The notes under the pieces are model-generated. The model ran no database searches. It saw only the letters and a program-made list of their open reading frames with translations, and had not been told where the DNA came from. A stretch of 64,000 nt of DNA from Hoplostethus atlanticus (taxonomy: Eukaryota; Chordata; Actinopteri; Trachichthyiformes; Trachichthyidae), in the NCBI GenBank assembly GCA_034670405.1, contig JAXDDX010000011.1, positions 2,525,501 to 2,589,500 of the forward strand. The letters are read 5' to 3'. This document shows positions 36,201 to 40,586 of the stretch, in pieces; the first letter of the stretch is position 1; every line of letters starts with the position of its first letter. The position numbers and the translations under genes are program-made.

Positions 36201-36848
36201 GAACTTGTTTCTAGTTTATATTGGTGGCTGTCTGCCTTGTGTACCACTACATCACTGCACAACACTTGCAAACAACAGCGGCGCTAACTACGTATACCGG
36301 TAGACCATCAGTATGACCACTGCCAGCTCTCGGAGTTTGGGGAGACCACAGGTGTGCCGCATCGGCATTCACCACCCCCGTACCAACCAACCCACCGCGT
36401 CTCACTCCTCTGTGTGTCTTCCCAGGTCCAGTCCAAATTGGCAACTCTGTTACAAAACACAATTTACCAGCGAAACCTTGCGCAGTCTGCTTAACGTTTA
36501 CTGATAATTCCGGTGGTGCTAATTTGTTAACATTTAGCGGCATTTCATGTATTTAGCTGTCATTCCTATCCACAGTGACTTGTGAGCAGATAACTATTCA
36601 GTGTCTTGGCTAATGTAGGAACAACAGTCATTTCATTGTCGAGTGTAATATGCCTGGTAATTTGGCTGGTTAGTGTCATGAGAATAACGTCGGTTTTTCA
36701 TCTGACTTTAGCTAACCTGACACTAACGTTAGTTAACTACGTTAGCTCAACATGAGGTTACCCAAACTCACTCTTTACTTGGCGTCTGTCCCTGGGATGA
36801 AATTATTCTACTGGAAGACTCCTTTTTCTTAGGCGGTGCCTTGGACAT
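1774..36848 (-). CDS. adgb: androglobin (29 coding exons, 3' end missing)
   Basis: Androglobin is a large chimeric globin linked to motile cilia and sperm in vertebrates. Exons on the minus strand run from ATG at 36848 to 1774, about 3588 coding bases (1196 codons). Order of parts: basic N-terminus ([10 protein letters not shown]), calpain-like region (exons 2-11), acidic linker (12-15), beta-rich stretch (16-19), permuted globin helices E-H (20-21), IQ motif (22), globin helices A-C (23-24), then a C2-like beta region (24-27) and a charged tail (28-29). Signature peptides such as [29 protein letters not shown] and YIPNDK match human ADGB as I remember it, without long gaps. Splice phases agree at every junction, except that exon 3 is one base short. 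The gene lies downstream of rab32 on the same strand, as in human. The last exons are outside the window. Confidence 0.93.
1998..2802 (+). mobile_element. Tc1/mariner-like relic with TIR ends
   Basis: Plus-strand fragments of a Tc1-type transposase survive in broken frames: a helix-turn-helix part ([20 protein letters not shown], about 2096-2160), [12 protein letters not shown] (about 2340), NDPKHTSKQ (about 2512) and [14 protein letters not shown] (about 2732). The ends are inverted: CCATGGCCATGATTATT at 2002-2018 and AATAATCATGGCCATAG at 2782-2798, with 16 of 17 bases matching. Stops and frameshifts mean it cannot be active. It lies in adgb intron 28. Confidence 0.8.
3519..3560. repeat. (GT)n microsatellite
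   Basis: This is a perfect GT dinucleotide run in the middle of adgb intron 28, far from any splice site. Confidence 0.95.
3890..4062 (-). CDS. adgb: adgb exon 28, low-complexity linker
   Basis: It encodes a polar, charged linker ([20 protein letters not shown], then [20 protein letters not shown]). Human ADGB also has a disordered stretch here. The acceptor TATTACAG|CT, the donor AAG|GTATCA and the phases fit exons 27 and 29. Support is mostly from phase and splice sites. Confidence 0.75.
4063..5332. other. adgb intron 27
   Basis: I see no gene, clear repeat or RNA here. Short open frames exist on both strands but have no recognisable similarity. Confidence 0.6.
5333..5499 (-). CDS. adgb: adgb exon 27
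   Basis: It encodes [20 protein letters not shown] and [18 protein letters not shown], matching human YSIKVLTPQPATIQVRTSKPD and STGKGQAIIPAFHFLKSE. The acceptor is CTACAG|C and the donor GAAG|GTGAGT. Confidence 0.96.
5733..6121. repeat. Two diverged tandem copies of a ~190-bp unit
   Basis: Copy A (5733-5928) and copy B (5929-6121) share blocks in the same order: AAGAGTGG, CAGCCAG, GCTGCTGAAGG, GAGGATAAGTTT-like, TAATTAAAAG-like, TCCTGCCT, TCTGTGCCA, TGCCCT and a closing CACCT or GCACCT. They look like an old tandem duplication inside adgb intron 26, perhaps part of a teleost interspersed element. No protein similarity is seen. Confidence 0.75.
6438..6625 (-). CDS. adgb: adgb exon 26
   Basis: It encodes [20 protein letters not shown] and [14 protein letters not shown], ending [12 protein letters not shown]. 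Human ADGB has [32 protein letters not shown] and YYIPNDKKILFR. The donor is TCG|GTAAGA. Confidence 0.96.
6906..7059 (-). CDS. adgb: adgb exon 25
   Basis: It encodes [20 protein letters not shown] and [20 protein letters not shown], matching human ETFLVHQDMILVPKVYTTLPICILHIVNNDT. The acceptor is GTCCAG|A and the donor AAG|GTCTGT, which is a weak consensus. Confidence 0.94.
7303..7434 (-). CDS. adgb: adgb exon 24, end of globin and onward
   Basis: It encodes [20 protein letters not shown] and TRITFADYS, then ANSWVLVFR, matching human LMFKSKCKSLESYPCYQDEE, KIAFADYT and NSWFIVFR. It completes the globin B-C helix region. The donor is TTCAG|GTTAGG. Confidence 0.94.
7435..8492. other. adgb intron 23 with an unexplained open block
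   Basis: This intron is AT-rich for most of its length. It contains a G+C-richer segment at about 8060-8260 that is open in two plus-strand frames and on the minus strand. I do not recognise any of the encoded peptides. Confidence 0.5.
8493..8586 (-). CDS. adgb: adgb exon 23, globin helices A-B
   Basis: It encodes [20 protein letters not shown] and [11 protein letters not shown], matching human DTKENISVADTLQKVWAVLEMNLEQYAVSLL. It also follows the general globin A-B pattern (W, then HG..LL). It lies 5.66 kb from exon 22, past the L2 insertion. The acceptor ATCCAG is preceded by sense (GT)25; the donor is ATG|GTAAAT. Confidence 0.92.
8603..8652. repeat. (CA)25 microsatellite before adgb exon 23
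   Basis: In the sense of adgb this is (GT)25, ending 16 bases before the exon 23 acceptor at 8587. It is complementary to the (CA)17 run at the other end of the same intron (14211-14244). Confidence 0.97.
9170..9305. repeat. (GA)n-rich imperfect simple repeat
   Basis: GAGA-rich purine sequence with interruptions. The long minus-strand open frames rich in Ser and Leu across it are a by-product of the repeat. Confidence 0.85.
9580..12902 (+). mobile_element. 5'-truncated L2-clade LINE in adgb intron 22
   Basis: This non-LTR retrotransposon is inserted antisense to adgb. It begins inside the endonuclease domain and carries one long frame through reverse transcriptase to a stop at 12226. About 0.67 kb of 3'UTR follows, ending in an AAATAAATG and TGATTTGATTTGATTTGA tail, typical of L2/CR1-group elements. 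The lack of frameshifts over 2.6 kb suggests a fairly recent insertion. No target-site duplication is evident, which is common for this clade. Confidence 0.9.
9583..12226 (+). CDS. L2 ORF2 fragment: endonuclease-reverse transcriptase
   Basis: The frame is open from about 9583, just past an in-frame stop, to TGA at 12226; it has no start codon of its own because the 5' end is missing. Endonuclease remnants are [27 protein letters not shown] and the SDHYLIKFE motif. Reverse transcriptase motifs follow: [45 protein letters not shown] and the catalytic YADD box (Tyr codon at 11378). The C-terminus has the usual L2 pattern [19 protein letters not shown] and [12 protein letters not shown]. It would copy its RNA by target-primed reverse transcription if complete. 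As found it is a dead-on-arrival copy. Confidence 0.93.
12903..14246. other. adgb intron 22, donor-side part
   Basis: Intron sequence between the L2 tail and exon 22. It holds short GT runs at about 12930-12950 and 13680-13695, and (GT)n at about 13852-13880. I see no gene in it. Confidence 0.6.
14211..14244. repeat. (GT)17 microsatellite after adgb exon 22
   Basis: In the sense of adgb this is (CA)17 starting two bases past the 5' splice site of exon 22. It is complementary to the (GT)25 run before the exon 23 acceptor. Confidence 0.97.
14247..14372 (-). CDS. adgb: adgb exon 22, IQ motif
   Basis: It encodes [20 protein letters not shown], an IQ calmodulin-binding motif in which [12 protein letters not shown] fits IQxxxxGxxxR (human AAIKIQAMWRGTYVRLL). 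In androglobins this motif sits between the permuted globin halves. The donor CCTG|GTACAC runs straight into (CA)17. Confidence 0.93.
14732..14870 (-). CDS. adgb: adgb exon 21, globin helices G-H
   Basis: It encodes [20 protein letters not shown] then [16 protein letters not shown], matching human VFHLSLWRLMKKV...FKFAFRAMVLDLELL. The acceptor TATAG is directly preceded by (GT)12 in place of a normal polypyrimidine tract. The donor is CAT|GTAGGA. Confidence 0.88.
14875..14898. repeat. (AC)12 microsatellite before adgb exon 21
   Basis: In the sense of adgb this is (GT)12 ending four bases before the exon 21 acceptor, replacing the usual polypyrimidine tract. Confidence 0.97.
15031..15053. repeat. 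(TG)n microsatellite after adgb exon 20
   Basis: In the sense of adgb this is (CA)11-12 starting 15 bases after the exon 20 donor, at the opposite end of the 198-nt intron 20 from the (GT)12 run. Confidence 0.97.
15069..15236 (-). CDS. adgb: adgb exon 20, globin helices E-F
   Basis: It encodes [20 protein letters not shown], matching human FTEQSLLIMKAIGNVIANFK. The Gln is the distal E7 residue (codon 15213-15215). Further on, [10 protein letters not shown] aligns with human KDLQTAHYPV, so the proximal F8 His position reads Tyr (codon 15117-15119). The donor AGG|GTAGCT is followed 15 bases later by sense (CA)12. Confidence 0.9.
15237..16345. other. adgb intron 19
   Basis: AT-rich intron; I recognise no gene, RNA or repeat in it. 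Confidence 0.6.
16346..16460 (-). CDS. adgb: adgb exon 19
   Basis: It encodes [20 protein letters not shown] and [15 protein letters not shown], matching human GRHMLLFNAYSPVGHSIHICSMVSFVIGDEHVVLPNF. This beta-rich segment just precedes the globin region. The donor is AAG|GTGAGT. Confidence 0.93.
16461..17733. other. adgb intron 18
   Basis: The intron contains purine-rich GAGA segments at about 16990-17240. I see no gene. Confidence 0.6.
17734..17857 (-). CDS. adgb: adgb exon 18
   Basis: It encodes [20 protein letters not shown] and [11 protein letters not shown], matching human TFSWKSLKPGSLVLKIHTYATKATVVRLPVG. The donor AGG|GTAGGG leaves two bases. Confidence 0.93.
17979..17993. repeat. (GT)7 run after adgb exon 17 donor
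   Basis: This is sense (CA)7, beginning about a dozen bases past the 5' splice site of exon 17. Confidence 0.95.
18005..18119 (-). CDS. adgb: adgb exon 17
   Basis: It encodes [20 protein letters not shown] and [11 protein letters not shown], matching human SEERVSYYLFVDSLKPIELLVCFSALVRWGE. The acceptor TTTTCCCCAG follows a sense (GT)8 run, and the donor AAAG|GTTTAT is followed by a sense (CA)7 run. Confidence 0.95.
18129..18144. repeat. (AC)8 run before adgb exon 17 acceptor
   Basis: This is sense (GT)8, ending nine bases before the exon 17 acceptor. Two longer CA-sense arrays (18504-18547 and 18719-18760) lie further inside the same intron and could pair with it. Confidence 0.95.
18504..18547. 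repeat. (GT)22 microsatellite
   Basis: A perfect GT array inside adgb intron 16; CA in the sense of the gene. Confidence 0.95.
18719..18760. repeat. (GT)21 microsatellite
   Basis: A second perfect GT array inside adgb intron 16. Confidence 0.95.
19062..19125 (-). CDS. adgb: adgb exon 16
   Basis: It encodes [20 protein letters not shown], matching human IYIFHKPSSYCLNFQKSEFKF. The acceptor is TTTTTTTCAG|G and the donor AAG|GTAGGC. Confidence 0.92.
19309..19369. repeat. (GT)n microsatellite after adgb exon 15 donor
   Basis: In the sense of adgb this is a (CA) array, with one interruption, starting about seven bases past the exon 15 donor. Confidence 0.97.
19377..19506 (-). CDS. adgb: adgb exon 15
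   Basis: It ends [16 protein letters not shown], matching human SKEIWLDFEDFCVCFQ. The acceptor is CCCTGCAG|AG. The donor TTCCA|GTGAGA is followed by about 30 units of sense CA repeat. Confidence 0.92.
19864..19885. repeat. Poly(C) run of 22
   Basis: A homopolymer C tract in adgb intron 14, followed by a short A run and then by (AC)n at about 19921-19958. Its true length is doubtful in any assembly. Confidence 0.9.
20454..20499 (-). CDS. adgb: adgb exon 14 (46-nt)
   Basis: This small exon encodes [15 protein letters not shown] and leaves one base, which exon 15 completes to Glu. The acceptor CCCTTTAG is preceded by a (CT)n tract that acts as a very long polypyrimidine tract. It is assigned from phase and splice sites, not from clear similarity. 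Confidence 0.65.
20511..20556. repeat. (GA)n array next to adgb exon 14
   Basis: In the sense of adgb this is a (CT) array of about 46 bases ending about 11 bases before the exon 14 acceptor, so it doubles as an extreme polypyrimidine tract. Confidence 0.95.
20557..23140. other. adgb intron 13
   Basis: The intron holds (GT)n at 21122-21168 and about 21248-21267, (CA)n at about 22058-22100, and a pyrimidine-rich stretch at about 22420-22640 that gives long but meaningless Ser/Leu frames. I see no gene. Confidence 0.6.
23141..23285 (-). CDS. adgb: adgb exon 13, acidic linker
   Basis: It encodes a low-complexity linker: [20 protein letters not shown], then [13 protein letters not shown] acidic and Ser/Thr-rich residues. 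Similarity to human is low here, as expected for a linker. The acceptor TTTCAG is preceded by a long sense GT/GC run; the donor is GAG|GTACTT. Confidence 0.75.
23645..23830. repeat. Fish interspersed repeat fragment
   Basis: The phrases TTATTGATCCCTGAAGGTAAATTCTC (in two parts), GTGTTGCTCAAGGACACTTC and GGGGGCTTGAATGCGGG recall a repeat common in teleost genomes, where the consensus reads close to tattgatccccgaggg and tgctcaagggcac. I cannot name the family. It lies in adgb intron 12. Confidence 0.5.
23920..24013 (-). CDS. adgb: adgb exon 12
   Basis: It encodes [20 protein letters not shown] (human KKPERFLEISSPFLNYRMTP). The acceptor is CTGCAG|AG and the donor CT|GTGCGT; phases fit exons 11 and 13. 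Confidence 0.92.
24459..24633 (-). CDS. adgb: adgb exon 11
   Basis: It encodes [20 protein letters not shown] and [17 protein letters not shown], matching human ADSAEKLREYGLSHICSHPV and PPWKLIRQKKETVITDE. The acceptor CATACAG|GCA has a (TG)6 run about 20 bases upstream. The donor is GGG|GTGAGA. Confidence 0.94.
25310..25430. repeat. Probable fish interspersed repeat fragment
   Basis: The block with CAATCCCAGTCCTCTGGACC and TAATCAGGGACTATTTTACACCTGG resembles a repeat seen widely in fish genomes. Family unknown. It lies in adgb intron 10. Confidence 0.4.
25774..25865 (-). CDS. adgb: adgb exon 10
   Basis: It encodes [20 protein letters not shown] and [10 protein letters not shown], matching the human segment HMVVYATFTPLYLFENKIFSLEKM in pattern. 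The donor is ATG|GTAAGG, phase 0. A short sense GT run lies just before the acceptor. Confidence 0.88.
25866..27492. other. adgb intron 9
   Basis: AT-rich intron with a short CA-plus run beside each end (25872-25881 and 27471-27482, CA downstream of the donor and GT upstream of the acceptor in the sense strand), a GAGA segment at about 26682-26729 and a G homopolymer at about 26938-26951. I see no gene. Confidence 0.6.
27493..27537 (-). CDS. adgb: adgb exon 9 (45-nt, Lys-rich)
   Basis: This small exon encodes [15 protein letters not shown], the counterpart of the Lys/Glu-rich linker in human ADGB. Its acceptor TTTTTTTGTCAG and donor AAA|GTATGG fit the phases of exons 8 and 10 exactly. Sequence similarity alone would be weak; the phase fit is what supports it. 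Confidence 0.7.
27815..27840. repeat. (GT)13 run after adgb exon 8 donor
   Basis: This is sense (CA)13, starting about 18 bases past the exon 8 donor. Confidence 0.95.
27859..28043 (-). CDS. adgb: adgb exon 8
   Basis: It starts [18 protein letters not shown] (human PGYMDKVWELLKEILPEF) and runs into a low-complexity acidic linker ([14 protein letters not shown]...). The acceptor is TTAG|G and the donor AAAG|GTGCTG. A sense (CA)13 run begins about 18 bases past the donor. Confidence 0.9.
28044..29859. other. adgb intron 7
   Basis: Intron with (CA)n at about 29215-29243. I see no gene or recognised repeat. Confidence 0.6.
29860..29946 (-). CDS. adgb: adgb exon 7, conserved His segment
   Basis: It encodes [20 protein letters not shown], matching human GEFTVIHALTGWLPEVI. 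The His in FIHTLTG sits where calpains carry the catalytic His of GHAYSVTG; whether Adgb is an active protease is not known from sequence. The donor is ATACA|GTAGGT. Confidence 0.92.
29947..31313. other. adgb intron 6
   Basis: Intron with (GT)n at about 30255-30281. No gene recognised. Confidence 0.6.
31314..31453 (-). CDS. adgb: adgb exon 6, calpain-like core
   Basis: It encodes [20 protein letters not shown] and then [20 protein letters not shown], like human GCWRKITIDDFLPFDEDNNLLLPAT. The W-rich catalytic-core segment of calpains has this shape. The acceptor is CTAG|G and the donor is CGGA|GTGAGT; two bases are left over. Confidence 0.94.
31454..33745. other. adgb intron 5
   Basis: The intron has a (TG)7 run at 33726-33739 beside the exon 5 donor. 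The long plus-strand frame at about 32373-32984 is purine-rich, has no recognisable domain and is probably chance. Confidence 0.55.
33746..33922 (-). CDS. adgb: adgb exon 5, calpain-like core
   Basis: It encodes [20 protein letters not shown] and then [20 protein letters not shown] and [11 protein letters not shown], closely following human ADGB. Fifty-nine codons, phase 0. The donor ATG|GTGAGCC is followed within six bases by a sense (CA)7 run. Confidence 0.95.
34195..34266 (-). CDS. adgb: adgb exon 4
   Basis: Twenty-four codons encode [20 protein letters not shown] then MCSE, matching human VVKNEITFDLFSANEHLFCSE. Splice sites are TATAG|G and GAG|GTAACT, phase 0 at both ends. Confidence 0.9.
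34385..34472. repeat. Perfect 21-bp inverted repeat with 46-nt loop
   Basis: The left arm, 34385-34405, reads AGTCTCTACTTGTTTATTCA followed by A; the right arm, 34452-34472, is its exact reverse complement. It lies in adgb intron 3. It could be the pair of ends of a tiny MITE or a hairpin in the transcript. No family is recognised. Confidence 0.85.
35515..35606 (-). CDS. adgb: adgb exon 3, carries a 1-base deletion
   Basis: The exon starts PFFEDPEGK and ends [20 protein letters not shown] (human [27 protein letters not shown]), but the two halves lie in different frames. The shift falls at the GGGAAAA run (plus strand 35580-35586). Exons 2 and 4 are both phase 0 here, so the length should be 93, not 92. 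As written, the frame hits TGA soon after the run. A homopolymer assembly error is the simplest reading; a true null allele is the alternative. Confidence 0.85.
35840..35999 (-). CDS. adgb: adgb exon 2, start of calpain-like region
   Basis: It encodes [19 protein letters not shown] followed by [17 protein letters not shown], matching human KGKFPLWPEWSEADINSEKWDAGKG. Splice sites are TTTCAG|A and GTT|GTGAGT, ending in phase 0. Confidence 0.92.
36772..36848 (-). CDS. adgb: adgb exon 1 (start codon)
   Basis: The ATG at 36848 opens [20 protein letters not shown], a Lys/Ser-rich start like human MASKQTKKKEVHRINSAHG. The donor is AAAGA|GTGAGT. The exon leaves two bases (GA), which the first base of exon 2 completes to Glu. 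Confidence 0.85.
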
Positions 36849-37000
36849 TGCAGTTGCTGTTAATAGCCAGTCAGCACTAAGCAAACTGACCAAGAAAACA
36901 TGTCGAGAAGCTGCTTGAGGTACGTTTGTTTTGACTGTGCTGCTGGTGAAAGTTTACACGTTGCTAAGCGACAGAGAGACGAGCTGAGGGTGGTGGTGTC
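36849..37000 (-). promoter_or_regulatory. adgb proximal promoter with RFX X-box-like site
   Basis: The sequence GTTGCTAAGCGAC at 36960-36972 fits the X-box consensus RYYNYY-N-RRNRAC with a one-base spacer, 112 bp upstream of the adgb ATG. GTTTACA at 36952-36958 (TGTAAAC on the minus strand) is close to a forkhead core. RFX and FOXJ1 drive ciliary genes, and ADGB has been reported to depend on FOXJ1, so the site makes sense for this gene. Binding is inferred. Confidence 0.55.
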
Positions 37001-39279
37001 TCTTGGGCCGAGCACTTTTCACTGGAATGAGGCCTTATCAGTTTTTCCTTTTCCTTTTTCATTTCCTACAACTAGAAAATGCATATACCGTGAAGTCATT
37101 GCTCAGCCTTCCAAAAAAAAACATTACCATTGCAATTACAGCACGTTTGTCCACATATCATGATAAAAAATAACCTGAAAAGAACCATTCTTAAACTGCA
37201 TCACCTAGTGGACCTGATCCTGAAATAGGCCTCGGAGCAAACCTGCGGCTCAGAACCAATATTATCTCCACCACTCACAGCTACAACATTTCGACAGAAA
37301 ACACTGATGAACCTCAAGAGGAGTCCTTGAAGACATGCTCACAGGATTCTGCATTTTGTAGAAAAAGCATTAATCATCCACGTTTTGTGTTGATTTTAAG
37401 AAAAAGGTTGTACACAGGCACTTTGTTTCCATAACAAGGTCAAACACTTGTGTTGACTTGTGGAGTTTTGTTTAAATTGTAAAATAAAAATCAGTTACAG
37501 GTACCATTTGTTTGGGTTTCTGTGGGTTTTTTTAAATGTGAACTCCTGCCTCTCTCATTGTCAGGCAATGAAAACATCCCAGAGCTTTTTACCTGAAGTA
37601 AAACTTTAACAGATCTAATTAATTATTAATACATTTACATTGATGTCCATTCTGGTTCCATACTTGATCAGCTGATTCATAGTGGCTTTAGGCTACTTGG
37701 CTTGCTAGTTAAAGTCAGCAACTGAACCATTAGCAAACATAACCATAACTTATATTACATACATACGTAGAAGCGCTGCTTATACAACAATGTGCTTTAT
37801 TTTAAAATGTCAGATTATCAATGTCTTATGATAAAGATTCAAATAATGTCAAAGAACAAGGAGAGGATTACAAGGTGTGGAGATTCACAGTTAAAGTAAA
37901 TTTCCCACAATAATACAAATTTTACTTTTATTAATTCAATTGTGCTCAATAAAGAATAGGCATGTAGAAAATCATGTGCTGTAAACCGTGATGGAGTTTG
38001 ATAGCACACAGATATGGAGTGAAGTGTCTGAGTGTTTCACTGTACGGTGGTGTTACTGCAGTGGTAATACACCAAATAGTGTAAACATATCCTGAGATAG
38101 AGAAGCACTTCCTGTCCAGATTTAAAATTCTTCTGAAAAGCATCAGCTTTTGTGACATTAACACAGACGTGAATGAGAATAGCGTTTGTGTGTTTGTGTC
38201 CTGAGGGTCTCCATGGCATTCCTGCTCTGGTAATGATACAAGTATGGAAGAACACGAGCTGCAGTGCTGAGCGCACTGTGTCTGATGACTATCACACACT
38301 GTTTCCTGAGTGGAAGCACATGCTCTTGCCTCTCCCTCTCTCTCTCTCTCTATCACACACACTAACTGTTCGAGTTCTACATTTTCACAGAAATTCTTTC
38401 CACATTCTTTTGAGCTATGACTCACTTATGACACTTTTCTCTCTACACATTTTTGTGAACCGTTTCTTTCTCTAATAAGCACTGAAATGTGAACTACACA
38501 TGATAGTGCTATGGCAAACACACGCACAGTTCTATATTCTTGAAACTACATAAGTCCCTCGCGTTTTCCTGTTTGTAACAATGCTTGTCATACTTGCTAT
38601 CCTATCTAAATATGAGATTGTTCACTGGAATATGAAACTGGGACAATTTTGTGAAGCAAATGTGAGCCATTGCCTCATCTACAGTCATCAAGCAATGCAT
38701 TGCAATATTTATTTAAAAAGATAAATTGATGTTGCCTCTGATGTTCATTCTTTAAGTGAAGCCTGAATCCAATCTTCATTACCATGTCCATGTTGTTGCC
38801 ACTTTAGGTGTGTAAGTCCCAACAGCCTGTAGTCACATCTGCCAGTTTGTGTTTGTATTGTATGCCAGTCAAAGGAAAGTTAATCCCAGCTCTGCCGGCT
38901 TGGTCCAAGATGTGAATGTGAATTTTGAGCCATTAGATGTAATTAAGACGATGAACCATAAAACCCCAACAGGTAAAAAGAGAATACTTTTACCCAAAAA
39001 TTGGACTATAGTGATTACATGCTTCCCAGCATTAGATTTGCATGTGTGTGTGTTGGGCAAAACCACTACTGCAACTTTTCCTTGCTTGTCAAGACTTTTT
39101 ATGAATCTTGGCTTGGAAGACACAAAAATATTTACCAATTTACATTAATTAAAGCTATTAAATCATTTTGGTGTGCCAAGATAGGGTGATACTTAACTTT
39201 TTTTTTTTTACATTTGATCAGTAATGAATCAAAAAAGCCATATCACAGGACCTGTAATAGCTGCAACAACTAATAAACA
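37001..39279. other. Intergenic spacer between rab32 and adgb
   Basis: AT-rich spacer with no gene recognised. A second AATAAA on the minus strand (37927-37932) is an alternative, more distal poly(A) signal for rab32. Confidence 0.6.
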
Positions 39280-40436
39280 ACACAAAATTATGTTAAAATG
39301 TTTATTCTTCTTGCTCTTGTAGTAGATTTAAAGTATGTGTAAACTTCATTATCTCAATTTAGTATTTAAAAAAAACCAAAACCAAAAAATCCTTCATACT
39401 TGTTGACAAAATTAGCAGACTATAATCCCCATGGGCAGTATAGTATAGTATATAGTCCTCTGTCTGACGACTATATAATACAAGACCAAACGCATTTTAA
39501 AAATACATCTCAGATCTTCCTTTTCATACCGTTGAAAAGACAAAGTGAAACAAAGATTTTTCAGTTTCTCATATAGTACCTTCATTATACTAGACTTTTG
39601 TGTCCTTGTCAGTGTTTGGAGTGAACACTGAAAAATATGACACACCTTCATGTTAAAATAAGAAAAATACTCATTATGGCACATTATTTTGCTACCTTTG
39701 TTCGTACCTTCAGAGAAAATATGCCAGAGACAATACTTGACACTAATACGACGGTTTGATAATGCTTAATTCTGATGCCCCTTTACTTACTTTTTGCATA
39801 GCAATCTCATATAAGAACAGATTGAGACACGAACACAAGCATAAGATGAATGAGGGGCATTACATCAGTCTATATTAATGATGAAAAACACTCAAGTCAC
39901 TTTTTTCCCCACACACAAAAGCTACATGAAGGACCTTGACACAAACAGAAAGAGGGAAGAGGCTACAGGTTGTTTTCCTGCTTGCGTGTGTCAACATCAC
40001 ACTTGGTTTGCACCCCTTATCTGGAGTGGTACAGTCCAGGGTTTTAGAGGTCGTTGGGGGGACGATTGGGGGAGTGGCAGGATCCAGGGGTGTAGAACGG
40101 AGTTCACAGTCGGGGAGATGTGTGCTGAGAAAAACTCTACAATAAAGAGAAGAAAACCCCTCTGTTCTGGAGGTAGGGGAGCAAAGAAGGAAATGGCTTT
40201 GTGTTTGCCCTAAAGCAGTGAAAACATTTAGACTGCAAGGACATTAGACTCCTATTCTGGGAAACTTTTAAGTTCAGGTCGAATGGGCTTCGCTGTGTAG
40301 GAGAGAAGAATTCAGGCACCGTGGAGACTCAGAAATTCATACTCATGTCCGAGGCTGCTGTAGAAGGATGTGTGTGTGTATGGGTTGGACCATATGCCAG
40401 GGTGAAGTGGGTGGGCTAGTGTGGATGGACTGAGCG
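39280..40436 (-). other. rab32: rab32 3'UTR (inferred)
   Basis: From the rab32 stop codon to a minus-strand AATAAA at 39301-39306, which is followed by a GU-rich stretch (TTTTGTGTTGTTT) typical of a downstream cleavage element. The extent is inferred from these signals only. Confidence 0.5.
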
Positions 40437-40586
40437 TTAGCAGCAGCCCGCCTTGCTCTCAGCAGCCACAGTCTCCTGGTCCAGTTTGATCCGTTCTCCA
40501 TTGCTCTCCTCATATGGCAAACCTTTGTCATTGGCCAAGATATTCTCTACCAGGAAGCGTGCTGCCTCATCCACATTGATGTTGTC
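40437..40586 (-). CDS. rab32: rab32 exon 3 (stop codon)
   Basis: It encodes [20 protein letters not shown] and ends ESKAGCC-stop (human KSQCC). The acceptor is TCATAG|GAC. Confidence 0.97.
   Translation of the reverse strand, partial: DNINVDEAARFLVENILANDKGLPYEESNGERIKLDQETVAAESKAGCC

Noticed and set aside
36247..36543. 98-codon minus-strand frame in adgb intron 1
   Set aside because: No similarity, and exon 1 joins exon 2 in the correct phase without it.
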